In this document: piece after piece, positions 18,139-27,479 of the stretch
Position numbering within the stretch: position 1 is the stretch's first letter
How the letters are laid out: each line of letters begins with the position of its first letter
From: Anaerostipes hominis (ex Lee et al. 2021)
GTDB lineage: Bacteria > Bacillota > Clostridia > Lachnospirales > Lachnospiraceae
Assembly: GCF_002270485.1 (NCBI RefSeq)
Contig: NZ_NQOG01000002.1
Coordinates: 248,001-312,000, forward strand
Direction: 5' to 3'
DNA length: 64,000 bases
Notes under the pieces: model-generated
What the model was told of the DNA's origin: nothing
The model's input: only the letters and a program-made list of their open reading frames with translations
Database searches by the model: none
Program-made: the position numbers and the translations under genes

Positions 18139-18906
18139 ATGAGTGATACATTAAAAATCGGAACAAAGGAATTTACATCAAGGTTTCTGCTTGGAACCGG
18201 AAAGTTCAGCCTGGAAAAGACGGCGGAGGCTGTAAATGCGGCCGAAGCCCAGATTGTTACTATGGCGCTCAGGCGGGTAAAGGAGGCAGGTTCCAGCAAT
18301 ATTTTAGAGTACATACCGGATACGGTGACACTGCTTCCAAACACCTCCGGGGCAAGAAATGCCCAGGAGGCTGTGCGCATTGCAAGGCTTGCAAGAGAAG
18401 TGGGATGCGGTGATTTTATCAAGATCGAAGTGATACGGGATACAAAGTATCTGATGCCCGACAACGCAGAGACAATCAAAGCCACGGAGATTCTTTCAAG
18501 AGAGGGTTTCACTGTTCTTCCCTATGTGAGCCCCGATTTGAATACGGCAAGGGACCTGGAAAGTGCAGGCGCCGCCGCGGTCATGCCTCTGGCAGCGCCC
18601 ATCGGAAGCAACAAAGGACTCCTTACGAAAGATTTTATCCAAATGCTGATTGATGATACCGATCTTCCGGTCATTGTGGATGCCGGAATCGGGAAGCCGT
18701 CCGAGGCCTGTGCAGCAATGGAGATGGGAGCCGATGCCGTACTGGCAAATACGGCTGTAGCTACGGCAGGAGATGTGGTATCCATGGCAAAGGCTTTTAA
18801 AATGGCAGTTGACGCAGGAAGAAAGGCATACCTTGCCGGACTGGGACGGGTCCTGGACCATGGAGGAGATGCCTCATCTCCGCTGACAGGATTTTTGGAG
18901 GACTAG
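18139..18906 (+). CDS. thiG: thiazole synthase ThiG
   Basis: The 255-residue TIM-barrel protein has the ThiG core: [10 protein letters not shown] at the N-terminus, [17 protein letters not shown], and [37 protein letters not shown] near the phosphate site. It condenses 1-deoxyxylulose-5-phosphate, dehydroglycine and the ThiS thiocarboxylate to the thiazole phosphate. The ATG at 18139 is two bases after the thiF stop with an AGAGGT ribosome site. Confidence 0.96.
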   Translation: MSDTLKIGTKEFTSRFLLGTGKFSLEKTAEAVNAAEAQIVTMALRRVKEAGSSNILEYIPDTVTLLPNTSGARNAQEAVRIARLAREVGCGDFIKIEVIRDTKYLMPDNAETIKATEILSREGFTVLPYVSPDLNTARDLESAGAAAVMPLAAPIGSNKGLLTKDFIQMLIDDTDLPVIVDAGIGKPSEACAAMEMGADAVLANTAVATAGDVVSMAKAFKMAVDAGRKAYLAGLGRVLDHGGDASSPLTGFLED

Positions 18907-18910
18907 GGCG

Positions 18911-20008
18911 ATGGAGATATTAGATGAAGTGTTAAAGGAATATGATGAATATGACTACAATGTTTACACAAAAGACGATGTCATCACAGCTCTTTCAAAA
19001 GAAACGGTGAGTGCTGAGGACTACAAGGCTCTGCTCTCACCGGCTGCCATGGATTTTCTGGAGCCAATGGCCAAAAGAGCAAAAAAGGAAACAATGAAGC
19101 ATTTCGGGAATACGGTCTGTCTGTTTACACCGCTTTATATTGCCAATTACTGTGTCAATCACTGTGTGTACTGCGGCTTTAACTGTACCAATAAGATCCA
19201 CCGGGCAAAGCTCACCATGGAAGAGATTGAACAGGAATACAAAGCTATCGCAGGGACAGGACTGAAGGAAATCCTGATTCTCACAGGTGAATCTAAAAAA
19301 GCGTCAAGCGTAGAATATATCGGGAAGGCAGTAGAGCTGGCAAAGAAATATTTTTCCACCATCGGCATTGAAGTCTATCCAATGGATGTGGATGAATACG
19401 AATATATCCACCAAAAAGGTGCGGATTTTGTCAGTGTCTACCAGGAGACATATAATACAAAGACCTATGATGAGGTTCACTTAAGCGGTCCGAAAAAAGT
19501 ATTTTCCTATCGTCTGAATGCCCAGGAAAGAGCGTTAAAAGGCGGTATGAGGGGAGTGGGATGCGGAGCCCTGTTGGGGCTTGATGATTTCAGAAAAGAC
19601 GCATTTGCTTCCGGAATTCATGCGTCCCTTCTTCAGAAAAAATATCCCCAGGCGGAAGTTTCTTTTTCTGTGCCTCGGCTCAGACCATATAAGAACAATG
19701 AAACCAACGATGCAAAAGACGTCCATGAAAAGCAGCTTCTGCAGGTGATGCTGGCACACCGCATTTTCATGCCGTTTGCGGGAATTACGATTTCCACGAG
19801 GGAACGGGCCGGATTCCGCGATCATGTGGTCGGCATGGCAGCGACGAAAATTTCCGCGGGAGTCAGCACAGGGGTCGGAGGCCATGAAGAAGAGGAAAAG
19901 GGAGACGCCCAGTTTGTGATCTCAGATCCGAGAAGTGTGGATGAAGTCGTAAACATGCTTGACCGCAGAGGCATGCAGGGAATCTATACTGACTACGTGA
20001 GAGTCTAG
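18911..20008 (+). CDS. thiH: 2-iminoacetate synthase ThiH (radical SAM)
   Basis: This 365-residue radical SAM enzyme has the cluster motif CVNHCVYCGF near residue 80 and the ThiH family features EILILTGE and GALLGLDDFRKDA. It cleaves tyrosine to dehydroglycine for the ThiG reaction. Use of ThiH, rather than the oxygen-dependent ThiO, fits an anaerobe. The start lies two bases after the thiG stop, so the operon is translationally compact. Confidence 0.96.
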   Translation: MEILDEVLKEYDEYDYNVYTKDDVITALSKETVSAEDYKALLSPAAMDFLEPMAKRAKKETMKHFGNTVCLFTPLYIANYCVNHCVYCGFNCTNKIHRAKLTMEEIEQEYKAIAGTGLKEILILTGESKKASSVEYIGKAVELAKKYFSTIGIEVYPMDVDEYEYIHQKGADFVSVYQETYNTKTYDEVHLSGPKKVFSYRLNAQERALKGGMRGVGCGALLGLDDFRKDAFASGIHASLLQKKYPQAEVSFSVPRLRPYKNNETNDAKDVHEKQLLQVMLAHRIFMPFAGITISTRERAGFRDHVVGMAATKISAGVSTGVGGHEEEEKGDAQFVISDPRSVDEVVNMLDRRGMQGIYTDYVRV

Positions 20009-20022
20009 AAACGGAGGTTGAC

Positions 20023-20601
20023 ATGAATCAGGAGTGGATCGCTGTCACGGACCGGAAACTGTGCGGCGGTGATTTTTTAAAGACGGTGCAGACCCTTGCG
20101 GGACAAGGGTTAAAGACGATCATTCTGCGGGAAAAAGATCTTCCAGAAGAAGAGTACGGGGTACTGGCAGCCCGGTGTATGGAAATATGCAGGAAAGCTG
20201 GGGCTTCCCTGACTCTCCACAGTTATTTTAGTGCGGCCCGCAGGCTGGGAGCAGACAAGATCCATCTGCCGTACCCTGTATTTCGGGAAAATGCAGGGAA
20301 GATTGAAAAGCACCTTCGTGTAAGTACCTCTATTCATGCCCCGGAAGAGGCAGTGGAGGCAGAACGGATGGGTGCAGAGTTTGTGATTGCCGGACATATT
20401 TTTCAGACGGACTGCAAAAAGGGCGTTCCGCCAAGGGGGCTTGAGTTTTTAAGAGAAACTGTACGATCCGTGTCTATCCCTGTCTATGCCATCGGAGGAA
20501 TCACTCCATATAATATAAAGGATGTTTTAAAGACAGGAGCCGCCGGAGGATGTATGATGTCGGGTTTCATGAAGTCGCCTAAAATCGTTGACAAGCCATG
20601 A
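20023..20601 (+). CDS. thiE: thiamine phosphate synthase ThiE (or TenI-like)
   Basis: The 192-residue TIM-barrel protein has IILREKDLPEEEY near the N-terminus, FVIAGHIFQTDCKKG and PVYAIGGITPYNI, characteristic of ThiE/TenI. ThiE joins thiazole phosphate and HMP-pyrophosphate. ThiE keeps the longer motif GxPxxGxT more strictly, so a TenI thiazole tautomerase role is possible. Its position last in the TPP-regulated operon supports a thiamine role in either case. thiC and thiD are not in the window. Confidence 0.85.
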   Translation: MNQEWIAVTDRKLCGGDFLKTVQTLAGQGLKTIILREKDLPEEEYGVLAARCMEICRKAGASLTLHSYFSAARRLGADKIHLPYPVFRENAGKIEKHLRVSTSIHAPEEAVEAERMGAEFVIAGHIFQTDCKKGVPPRGLEFLRETVRSVSIPVYAIGGITPYNIKDVLKTGAAGGCMMSGFMKSPKIVDKP

Positions 20602-20649
20602 GTGCTGGGGCATACTTGAAAGAGAAATATATCAAGATGGAGGGTACTT

Positions 20650-21423
20650 ATGAAAAAGAAATACTGCTTTTTTGACATCGACGGAACACTGACGGACCGC
20701 TCTACCAACCAGGTAGTTCCAAGTGCGCTGGAGGCACTTGAAAAGCTGGAGGAAAACGGACATTTTGTGGCGATCGCAACAGGAAGAGCCCACTATAAAG
20801 CGGATCTGTTTATAAAGGCCAACGGTTTTAAGAATATGGTCTGCAATGGAGGAAACGGGTTTGTCATTGACAATCAGTTCGTGGAGAATATTCCTCTGGA
20901 CAGAGAAGGATGCATTAAAATCATTGAGGAGACAGAGAAACTCGGATATGGATGGTGTATTGCCGTAGACGATACAAAAGATGTCTATATGACCGACGAT
21001 TTGTTTTTAAGACAGGTGGGCAAGAGAAAAGAGCCGACCCGCTATATTATTGATGACACCCTGGATATACATAAGGTCGAAGATTTCTATAAAATATATG
21101 TAGCAATTCCGAAAGAAGAGGAAGACCGTCTGACGACAAAAGATCTCATCGGACATCTGCGGTTTGAACCGGAGTACCTGATGTTCCAGCCGGACAATAA
21201 AAGAGAGGGGATCATAAAAATGATGGAGCACTTAAATGGGCCTCTTGAAGATGTGGTTGTATTTGGAGATGATTATAACGATCTGGATATGTTCAGCCCT
21301 GAGTGGTTTTCCATCGCCATGGGGAACGGCTGCCAGGACCTGAAAGATAAGGCAGACTACGTGACAGACACCAATGTGAATGACGGAATCAAAAAGGCAT
21401 GTGAGCATTTCGGCTGGATTTAA
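20650..21423 (+). CDS. Cof-type HAD-superfamily phosphatase
   Basis: The 257-residue protein has CFFDIDGTLTDRS (nucleophile aspartates at residues 9 and 11) at the N-terminus and VVFGDDYNDLDMF at the C-terminus, framing a Cof-type cap. It probably hydrolyses a sugar phosphate or nucleotide-like metabolite. It starts 48 bases after thiE with a GGAGGG ribosome site and may be transcribed with the thiamine genes. The family includes a phosphatase for thiamine phosphates, but nothing in the sequence proves that activity here. Confidence 0.88.
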   Translation: MKKKYCFFDIDGTLTDRSTNQVVPSALEALEKLEENGHFVAIATGRAHYKADLFIKANGFKNMVCNGGNGFVIDNQFVENIPLDREGCIKIIEETEKLGYGWCIAVDDTKDVYMTDDLFLRQVGKRKEPTRYIIDDTLDIHKVEDFYKIYVAIPKEEEDRLTTKDLIGHLRFEPEYLMFQPDNKREGIIKMMEHLNGPLEDVVVFGDDYNDLDMFSPEWFSIAMGNGCQDLKDKADYVTDTNVNDGIKKACEHFGWI

Positions 21424-21440
21424 AAAGGACAGAAGCCTTC

Positions 21441-21468
21441 TTGACACAATTCCTTAAATCATTATAGA
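21441..21468 (+). promoter_or_regulatory. strong sigma-A-type promoter for cardiolipin synthase
   Basis: A consensus TTGACA and TATAGA are separated by 16 bases, located just before the terminator of the preceding gene. Confidence 0.75.
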
Positions 21469-21473
21469 ATAGT

Positions 21474-21500
21474 AAGACCAGAATTTTCTGGTCTTCTTTT
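21474..21500 (+). terminator. intrinsic terminator after the HAD phosphatase gene
   Basis: AAGACCAGAA and TTCTGGTCTT form a perfect stem followed by CTTTT. It lies immediately after the -10 of the next promoter, so transcripts from that promoter would start inside the stem and escape it. Confidence 0.75.
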
Positions 21501-21551
21501 CATTTCTTAGGAAAGTCCTTGTCAGGAATCTATTTGGCAGCAGGAGGAATT

Positions 21552-23114
21552 ATGAGAATTTTAAAAGTAATGAAGAAGGGCATATCGAAGATGCTGAAGG
21601 TCCTTCTGAGACGCCTTGTGATTGTAGGCGTTATCATTGTGCTGCAGATAGCATGGCTGATCTGGATGGCCCAGGTGATCGGAGAGCGATCTAAGTTTAT
21701 TGAATGGGGACTTCAGCTGGTCAGCGTTGCAGTGGTGATATATATTGTAAATAAAGAAGAGAACCCGGCCTATAAGCTGGCGTGGACCATTCCCATCCTG
21801 ATCTTCCCGGTATTCGGCGGTCTTTTATATCTTACTCTGGGCAATAAAAAAATGGCCAGAAAGCTGAGGCTGGAACTGGAGCGTTCCCTTGGCGAGACAG
21901 ATTTTTTGCTGTCTCAGAGCGAGAGCGTCATGAATAACTTGAGACAGAGGAGTCCTCAGGCGGCGGCACAGGCAAAATATATCGATATGTCAGGAGGCTA
22001 TCCGATCTATCAGAATTCGTCGGCAAAGTATTACCCGTCCGGCGAGTCCATGTTTGAAGAGATGATCGAAGACCTGAAAAAGGCAAAGTATTATATTTTC
22101 ATGGAATTCTTCATTGTGGAAGAAGGATATATGTGGAATACGATCTTAGAGATCCTCAAAGAACGGGTGGACGACGGTGTGGAAGTCCGGTTTATGTATG
22201 ACGACGTAGGCTGTGTGGACCTGCTCCCGTATAAGTATTATAAAGAACTGGAACGCTGCGGCATTTCCTGCGTGGCATTTAATCCGATTATTCCTCTGGT
22301 GTCCACCGCATGGAACAACAGGGACCATCGCAAAGTAGTGGTCATTGACGGGCATACGGCATATACCGGAGGCCTCAATCTGGCAGATGAGTATATCAAC
22401 CGGAAGGAACGTTTCGGTTATTGGAAAGACGCGGGATTGAAAGTCATCGGAGATGCGGTGTGGAACTTTACCGTGATGTTTCTCCAGGTCTGGAATGCGA
22501 TCCGGAAGACCGATGAGGGCTACGGCATGTTCGTACCCCACGGCCACCATAAGGGACGGTTTGTTGACGACGGTTTTATCCAGCCCTACGCGGATAATCC
22601 TCTGGATACGGAGACAGTCGGGGAGAATGTGTACCTCAACATCATCAATGCGGCCACAGATTACGTATATATCTATACGCCGTATCTGATCATTGATAAT
22701 GAAATGATGACAGCGCTCTGCCTGGCTTCCAAAAGAGGAGTCGATGTGCGGATTGTCACACCGGGAATACCGGATAAACCGACCGTCTTTTTGCTGACAC
22801 AGTCATACTATGCCCAGCTGGTGGAGGCAGGGGTAAAAGTGTATCAGTATACTCCCGGATTCATCCATGCAAAATGTTTTGTCAGTGATGACGTCATTGC
22901 TACCGTAGGAACGATCAACATGGATTACCGGAGCCTTTACCTGCATTTTGAAAACGGAGTCTTTATGTATCACTGCCTGGCGGTGACGGAAGTCAAGATC
23001 GATATGCTGAAGACGTTTAAGCAGTGTGAGCTGATCACAAAAGATCACTGTCAGGGCAATATGGTGAAGCGGCTGATGCAGAGTGTGCTCCGTGTCCTGG
23101 CGCCGCTTCTTTAA
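21552..23114 (+). CDS. cls: cardiolipin synthase, phospholipase D family
   Basis: The 520-residue membrane enzyme has two N-terminal helices (LVIVGVIIVLQIAWLIWMA and LAWTIPILIFPVFGGLLYL). Two HKD motifs follow: HRKVVVIDGHTAYTGG (about residue 260) and HAKCFVSDDVIATVGT (about 440). It condenses two phosphatidylglycerols to cardiolipin at the cytoplasmic membrane. The start at 21552 is chosen for the AGGAGG ribosome site; an earlier in-frame codon at 21519 has none. Confidence 0.95.
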   Translation: MRILKVMKKGISKMLKVLLRRLVIVGVIIVLQIAWLIWMAQVIGERSKFIEWGLQLVSVAVVIYIVNKEENPAYKLAWTIPILIFPVFGGLLYLTLGNKKMARKLRLELERSLGETDFLLSQSESVMNNLRQRSPQAAAQAKYIDMSGGYPIYQNSSAKYYPSGESMFEEMIEDLKKAKYYIFMEFFIVEEGYMWNTILEILKERVDDGVEVRFMYDDVGCVDLLPYKYYKELERCGISCVAFNPIIPLVSTAWNNRDHRKVVVIDGHTAYTGGLNLADEYINRKERFGYWKDAGLKVIGDAVWNFTVMFLQVWNAIRKTDEGYGMFVPHGHHKGRFVDDGFIQPYADNPLDTETVGENVYLNIINAATDYVYIYTPYLIIDNEMMTALCLASKRGVDVRIVTPGIPDKPTVFLLTQSYYAQLVEAGVKVYQYTPGFIHAKCFVSDDVIATVGTINMDYRSLYLHFENGVFMYHCLAVTEVKIDMLKTFKQCELITKDHCQGNMVKRLMQSVLRVLAPLL

Positions 23115-23127
23115 GGAGTAGGACAAA

Positions 23128-23892
23128 ATGGACGAGTTTACTAGTTACCAGAGTTTTGCACAGGTTTATGATGAATTTATGGATCAGACCCCTTACAGAC
23201 AGTGGGGAGAAAATATAAGACAGTATCTGAGAAAATACAAAGTTAAGGACGGAGCAGAGGTCTTGGACCTGGGCTGCGGCACCGGCAGGATGACGAATCT
23301 GCTGAAAGGCTTTGGCTACCGGATGACCGGGCTGGACATTTCTCCGGAGATGCTTGAGATTGCTGCCGGTTCCGGGGATTCTGAAATCCTCTATATCTGT
23401 CAGGATATGAGAGAACTAGCTCTTCTGCATCCTGCGGATGCGGTCATATCGACCTGTGACAGCCTGAATTATATATTAGAGCCGGAAGATCTGATACAGG
23501 TATTTGTGCGTGTGCGGGAGAACCTTAAAGAAAACGGGGTCTTTCTGTTTGACATGAACACGCTTTATAAATATGAAACACTGCTTGCTGAAAATACGTT
23601 TGCGGAAGACCGGGAGGAGTGCAGTTTTATCTGGCAGAATTTCTATGATCCAAAAGACGGCATCAATGAATATGACCTGACACTCTTTATCCGCAGTGAA
23701 TCCGGGCTTTATCATAAGTTTGAGGAAATGCATTTTCAGAAGGCATATGGAACAGAAGAGATAAAAGAGGCACTGCGTCTGGCCGGATTTGAGGTCCGGG
23801 AGGTTATGGATGCAGATACTTTAAAAGAGCCGGAGACAGAGAGTGAACGGCTGTATTTTATTTCAACGATAAATCATGAGGTGGACAAATGA
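23128..23892 (+). CDS. class I SAM-dependent methyltransferase
   Basis: A 254-residue protein with motif I VLDLGCGTGRMTNLL near residue 47, then LDISPEMLEIA and VISTCDSLNYIL typical of the Methyltransf_25/11 group. The substrate is not evident. It overlaps the Hsp33 gene by four bases (ATGA), so the two are translationally coupled, an arrangement seen in related clostridia. Confidence 0.88.
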   Translation: MDEFTSYQSFAQVYDEFMDQTPYRQWGENIRQYLRKYKVKDGAEVLDLGCGTGRMTNLLKGFGYRMTGLDISPEMLEIAAGSGDSEILYICQDMRELALLHPADAVISTCDSLNYILEPEDLIQVFVRVRENLKENGVFLFDMNTLYKYETLLAENTFAEDREECSFIWQNFYDPKDGINEYDLTLFIRSESGLYHKFEEMHFQKAYGTEEIKEALRLAGFEVREVMDADTLKEPETESERLYFISTINHEVDK

Positions 23893-24776
23893 AAGATTAT
23901 ATTGTAAGAGGTACGGCGGCAGACGAGCAGGTTCGTTTTTTTGCTGCCTATACGAAAGATGTTGTGGAGGAGGCCAGACAGAGGCATAATACAAGCCCGG
24001 TGGCCACGGCTGCCCTGGGCCGGCTTCTGACCGCAGGTGCCATGATGGGGAGCATGTGCAAGAATGAACAGGATATGATCACGCTCCAGATAAAGTGCAG
24101 CGGTCCGATCGGAGGTCTTACGGTGACTGCCGATTCAAAAGCGGATGTAAAAGGATATGTGGTACATCCGGACGTAATGCTGCCGCCGAGCAAAGAAGGC
24201 AAGCTGGATGTCGGAAAGGCCCTGGACTTAGGGGTGCTGACGGTCATTAAGGATATCGGCATGAAAGAACCGTATTCGGGACAGACCCATCTTGTATCCG
24301 GGGAGATTGCAGAGGATCTGACCTACTACTTTGCCGCAAGTGAACAGATACCGACTTCTGTGGCGCTTGGTGTTTTGATGAATAAGGATAATACCGTCCG
24401 CCATGCCGGGGGTTTTATTATTCAGATGATGCCGTATGCTTCTGAGGAAGTGATTTCTTCACTGGAGAAAAAGATTGCAGATTTTCAGTCTGTTACTTCT
24501 CATCTGGATGAGGGGAAAACTCCGGAAGATATGATGAATGAATTGCTGGGTGAGTTCGGGGTCAAGTTCTATGAGACTGTGCCGACGAAGTTTTCATGCA
24601 ACTGTTCCAAAGAGCGGGTGGAGAAAGCGGTCATCAGTGTGGGAAAAGACGAGATTAATGATATGATCAAAGATGGAAAAGATATAGAAGTAAACTGTCA
24701 TTTCTGTAATACACACTATACATTCAGTGTAGATGAACTGAAACAGATGGTGGAAAAAATCGAAGCAGGAAGATAA
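23889..24776 (+). CDS. hslO: redox-regulated chaperone Hsp33
   Basis: The 295-residue protein has the Hsp33 core (VATAALGRLLTAGAMMGSM, LQIKCSGPIGG, GGFIIQMMP) and the zinc-binding redox switch at the C-terminus: CNC near residue 237 and CHFC about 30 residues later. Oxidation of these cysteines activates the holdase in the family. The start overlaps the methyltransferase stop by four bases. A terminator follows directly. Confidence 0.96.
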   Translation: MKDYIVRGTAADEQVRFFAAYTKDVVEEARQRHNTSPVATAALGRLLTAGAMMGSMCKNEQDMITLQIKCSGPIGGLTVTADSKADVKGYVVHPDVMLPPSKEGKLDVGKALDLGVLTVIKDIGMKEPYSGQTHLVSGEIAEDLTYYFAASEQIPTSVALGVLMNKDNTVRHAGGFIIQMMPYASEEVISSLEKKIADFQSVTSHLDEGKTPEDMMNELLGEFGVKFYETVPTKFSCNCSKERVEKAVISVGKDEINDMIKDGKDIEVNCHFCNTHYTFSVDELKQMVEKIEAGR

Positions 24777-24778
24777 TG

Positions 24779-24807
24779 AAAAGCCATGGGAGACCGTGGC
24801 TTTTTTG
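24779..24807 (+). terminator. intrinsic terminator after hslO
   Basis: AAGCCATGG and CCGTGGCTT form a stem around GAGA, followed by TTTT. It begins two bases after the hslO stop. Confidence 0.85.
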
Positions 24808-24906
24808 CTTAAACATGGTATACCCACAAGGCATCCCATGTTTCATACCCTGCGGGTAGACGTGCTTCGCACAATAAGGTATGATAAAAGGAAAGGAGGG
24901 CGAAAG

Positions 24907-26457
24907 ATGAAGATAAAAAAAGCAGTTGTAATGTTATTGTCGTTGTGTCTGATCATTTCGCAGATCAGCATGGCAAAGGCTGCAGAGGCATATCCAAATC
25001 TGGATGAGAATATTATCGTGAAAAGTTACAGCGGCGGAAAATATGAAGCAGGGGAAGGGTCTAATGCAGAAGATTGCTATGCACTTTCATCGGCAGAAAG
25101 AAATCTGGATCAGACCATTGTGATGCCGTCAGATAAAGTGATGGTCCTGCACAATTCAGGAGAGAAAGATTACACAAATCTCAGCGCTGTATTAGAGGAA
25201 GACAGCAGCACAAATTATAACGGTGATGTAAAGCTCATACTTTCTTCAAAAGAGCTGAGCAGGAACAAAACAGTCAGCATTACCATAAATTTTGCGAATA
25301 AAAATATAGCACCGTGTCTTAACAGGACTGCGGTTTTATTAAAAGAAGGAAATGATGTTGTCAAAAGAATTCCATTTTCATATGATACAGCCGGGTATAG
25401 AGATGAACACAATATTTCAGTGTCTCAGTGGAGCGGAAGCTATGATTATTTTTTTGGAATCGGGACAGTGAAGAATATAGGGACCATTGATTATTGCCAG
25501 AGCAAAAAAACATTAAAAGTGACATACAAAAATGCAGGAACAGCACCTGTACTCAAATTTACTCTTGATCCAAGCGGCTATTTCACGTTTTCTAACGGCA
25601 AATATGAATATTACGGTTCAAGTTCAGCCAATAAGGTTGGAGGAACCAATACCTTGAATTTAGTTGCCAAAAGTAAATTAAAAAGTGACTTTGCTGATAT
25701 TGCCGTAACAGGCAGTTATGATATTAAAAATAAGCGCATAGCATTAATGCTGTCAGAGCTCCTGGTCGTATATAATGATGCATATGATGCCAATGGAAAC
25801 CGGGTGCCGGGTGTGGCTCTTGATTCTCATGGCGGCTGCATCGAAGGGGGACAGATCTCAACGATACCCCTTTCTTATTATGTGTCCCTGAAACCTCTCG
25901 GGACGATCAAGACAAAGACATCTTCCAGGAAGACAACTTCCATCAAAGTTTCATGGAATAAATTAAACGGTGTGTCCGGCTACAGAATTTACCGCTCCAC
26001 AAAGAAAAACTCCGGTTACAAATATCTGAAACAGCTTTCATCAGAATCAACTTCATATACAAATAAGAAGCTGAAATCCGGAAAGACCTACTATTATAAA
26101 GTGAGGGCATACAGTAATGTGTTCGGTGACAGATATTACGGGGCATACTCTGCGCCGTTAAAATCAGGGACAAGGCCGGCGAAACCGAAAGTCACGGTAA
26201 AAAGAAGCGGACGGCGGCTGAAGATCAAATATAAAAAGATCTCCGGGGCCAGCGGCTACAGAATTTACATAAGAACCGGAAAAAAAGGCAAGTACAAGAG
26301 AGTGAAGCAGTATACAAGCGGCAAAAAAGTTTCCTATACGAGCAAGAAACTCAAGAGAAAGAAGACTTACTATGCAAAGGTAAGGGCTTATAAGATCATC
26401 AACGGCAAAAAGTATTTTGGAGGCTATTCCAAGTCAAAGAAAGTAAAGATAAAATAA
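24907..26457 (+). CDS. secreted protein with two C-terminal fibronectin type III repeats
   Basis: The 516-residue protein starts at an ATG behind AAAGGAGGG, with a signal peptide (KAVVMLLSLCLIISQISMAKA, cleavage near residue 25). An extracellular region of unrecognised fold (about 26-330) is followed by two FN3-like modules, visible as a repeated SGYRIYxxxxxxGxY ... KKLKxxKTYYxKVRAY (about 345-430 and 440-515). The end is strongly basic (KKVKIK), resembling the end of the fructanase at 12717-16529. There is no sortase motif or enzyme motif. It may be a wall-associated adhesin-like protein, held by charge. Confidence 0.72.
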   Translation: MKIKKAVVMLLSLCLIISQISMAKAAEAYPNLDENIIVKSYSGGKYEAGEGSNAEDCYALSSAERNLDQTIVMPSDKVMVLHNSGEKDYTNLSAVLEEDSSTNYNGDVKLILSSKELSRNKTVSITINFANKNIAPCLNRTAVLLKEGNDVVKRIPFSYDTAGYRDEHNISVSQWSGSYDYFFGIGTVKNIGTIDYCQSKKTLKVTYKNAGTAPVLKFTLDPSGYFTFSNGKYEYYGSSSANKVGGTNTLNLVAKSKLKSDFADIAVTGSYDIKNKRIALMLSELLVVYNDAYDANGNRVPGVALDSHGGCIEGGQISTIPLSYYVSLKPLGTIKTKTSSRKTTSIKVSWNKLNGVSGYRIYRSTKKNSGYKYLKQLSSESTSYTNKKLKSGKTYYYKVRAYSNVFGDRYYGAYSAPLKSGTRPAKPKVTVKRSGRRLKIKYKKISGASGYRIYIRTGKKGKYKRVKQYTSGKKVSYTSKKLKRKKTYYAKVRAYKIINGKKYFGGYSKSKKVKIK

Positions 26458-26476
26458 GAACAGGACGGGTGACAAT

Positions 26477-26968
26477 ATGGAAATTAAAGTATGTGAGACG
26501 GAAGAACAGGTGCGGTCATTGGCGGAATTGGCCTCTGAGATCTGGCACGAATATTTTGTATCGATCATCTCAAAAGAGCAGATCGACTATATGGTAGAAA
26601 AGTTTCAGAGCTATGAGGCATTAAAAAAAGCGATCGCAGAAGAACACTATACCTATTTTCTCGGATATGACGAAGGACAATTAGTCGGGTTCTGCGGCGT
26701 GAAGCCGGATGGGAACCGTCTGTTTCTGAGTAAGTTGTATCTGCACGAGAAGAGCCGTGGAAAAGGGCTTTCCAGCATTTTATTGAGAAAGGCCATAGAG
26801 TTTGCAGAGAAACTGGACAAAAAAGCTATTTATCTGACATGCAATAAATATAATCGAAACAGCCTGGATATTTACAAAGCAAAAGGCTTTGCAGCGATTG
26901 ATTCCGTAAAAACCGATATCGGAAATGGATTTATCATGGATGACTACATCATGCAGCTGGACTTGTAA
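26477..26968 (+). CDS. GNAT-family N-acetyltransferase
   Basis: The 163-residue protein has the GNAT acetyl-CoA signature LYLHEKSRGKGLSSILLRKA (the R/Q-x-x-G-x-G/A loop) near residue 95 and the C-terminal AIYLTCNKYNRNSLDIYKAKGF. The substrate is unknown. It lies 19 bases after the FN3 protein gene and ends at a bidirectional terminator. Confidence 0.9.
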   Translation: MEIKVCETEEQVRSLAELASEIWHEYFVSIISKEQIDYMVEKFQSYEALKKAIAEEHYTYFLGYDEGQLVGFCGVKPDGNRLFLSKLYLHEKSRGKGLSSILLRKAIEFAEKLDKKAIYLTCNKYNRNSLDIYKAKGFAAIDSVKTDIGNGFIMDDYIMQLDL

Positions 26969-26970
26969 AT

Positions 26971-27011
26971 AAAAAAACTCCTATGCCAAAAATCAGCATA
27001 GGAGTTTTTTT
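26971..27011. terminator. bidirectional intrinsic terminator
   Basis: ACTCCTATGC and GCATAGGAGT form a perfect stem flanked by an A run on the left and a T run on the right, between convergent genes. Confidence 0.92.
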
Positions 27012-27339
27012 ATTTATCATCTTCTTCTGGTGTGTCAGAAGTCTTATCCTCTTTAGAAATGTTATCTTGGGAATGAGTCTCTTCCTCAGATGTTTCTTCT
27101 TCGTCCGTGATGTGGATGGAGAAGTAATCACGGCAGTCTTCCGCTGAATCCGGGAAAACATCGTCATCGTCAAATGCATCTGGATCCCAGTCATCGAGAT
27201 CTTCATCCTTTTCCTGATCCTTTAATTCTTTCAGCTTGTCTATGATTGCTTTGATCTGGTCTCTGGCGATATATAAAATTCCGCCGATGGAGATGATGGC
27301 AGTCACAACTTTCACAAATTTTTTCAATATTTTACCCAT
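27010..27339 (-). CDS. small membrane-anchored acidic protein, 109 aa
   Basis: An N-terminal basic segment and one helix (MGKILKKFVKVVTAIISIGG, continuing ILYIA) anchor a strongly acidic, probably disordered tail (DEDLDDWDPDAFDDDD and many E/D repeats). The start at 27339 has GAAAGGAG nine bases upstream on the minus strand. No domain is recognised. Its last codons run into the shared terminator, which serves both this gene and the acetyltransferase. Confidence 0.7.
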   Translation of the reverse strand: MGKILKKFVKVVTAIISIGGILYIARDQIKAIIDKLKELKDQEKDEDLDDWDPDAFDDDDVFPDSAEDCRDYFSIHITDEEETSEEETHSQDNISKEDKTSDTPEEDDK

Positions 27340-27410
27340 AGTGTCGTGCTCCTTTCTCATTTCTGGTATCCTCATTGTAATATGAAAAATTGGAAAAAGC
27401 AACGCAATGC

Positions 27411-27438
27411 TTGACAAAATAAAGTTTCATGATAAAAT
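27411..27438 (+). promoter_or_regulatory. sigma-A-type promoter
   Basis: Consensus TTGACA and TAAAAT are separated by 16 bases, 42 bases upstream of the oxidoreductase start. Confidence 0.75.
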
Positions 27439-27479
27439 CTAGATAAGAAATATGATTTTATTTCGGAAAGGAGAATCAG

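Noticed and set aside
24808-24906. Hairpin AAACATGG/CCATGTTT and CCTGCGGG before the FN3 protein gene as a riboswitch
   Set aside because: No conserved aptamer motif is present and the stems are short; promoter-like elements are weak.
25943-26400. Possible tandem DNA repeat array in the FN3 protein gene
   Set aside because: The repetition is at protein level (two diverged FN3 modules); the DNA is not a regular tandem repeat or CRISPR-like array.
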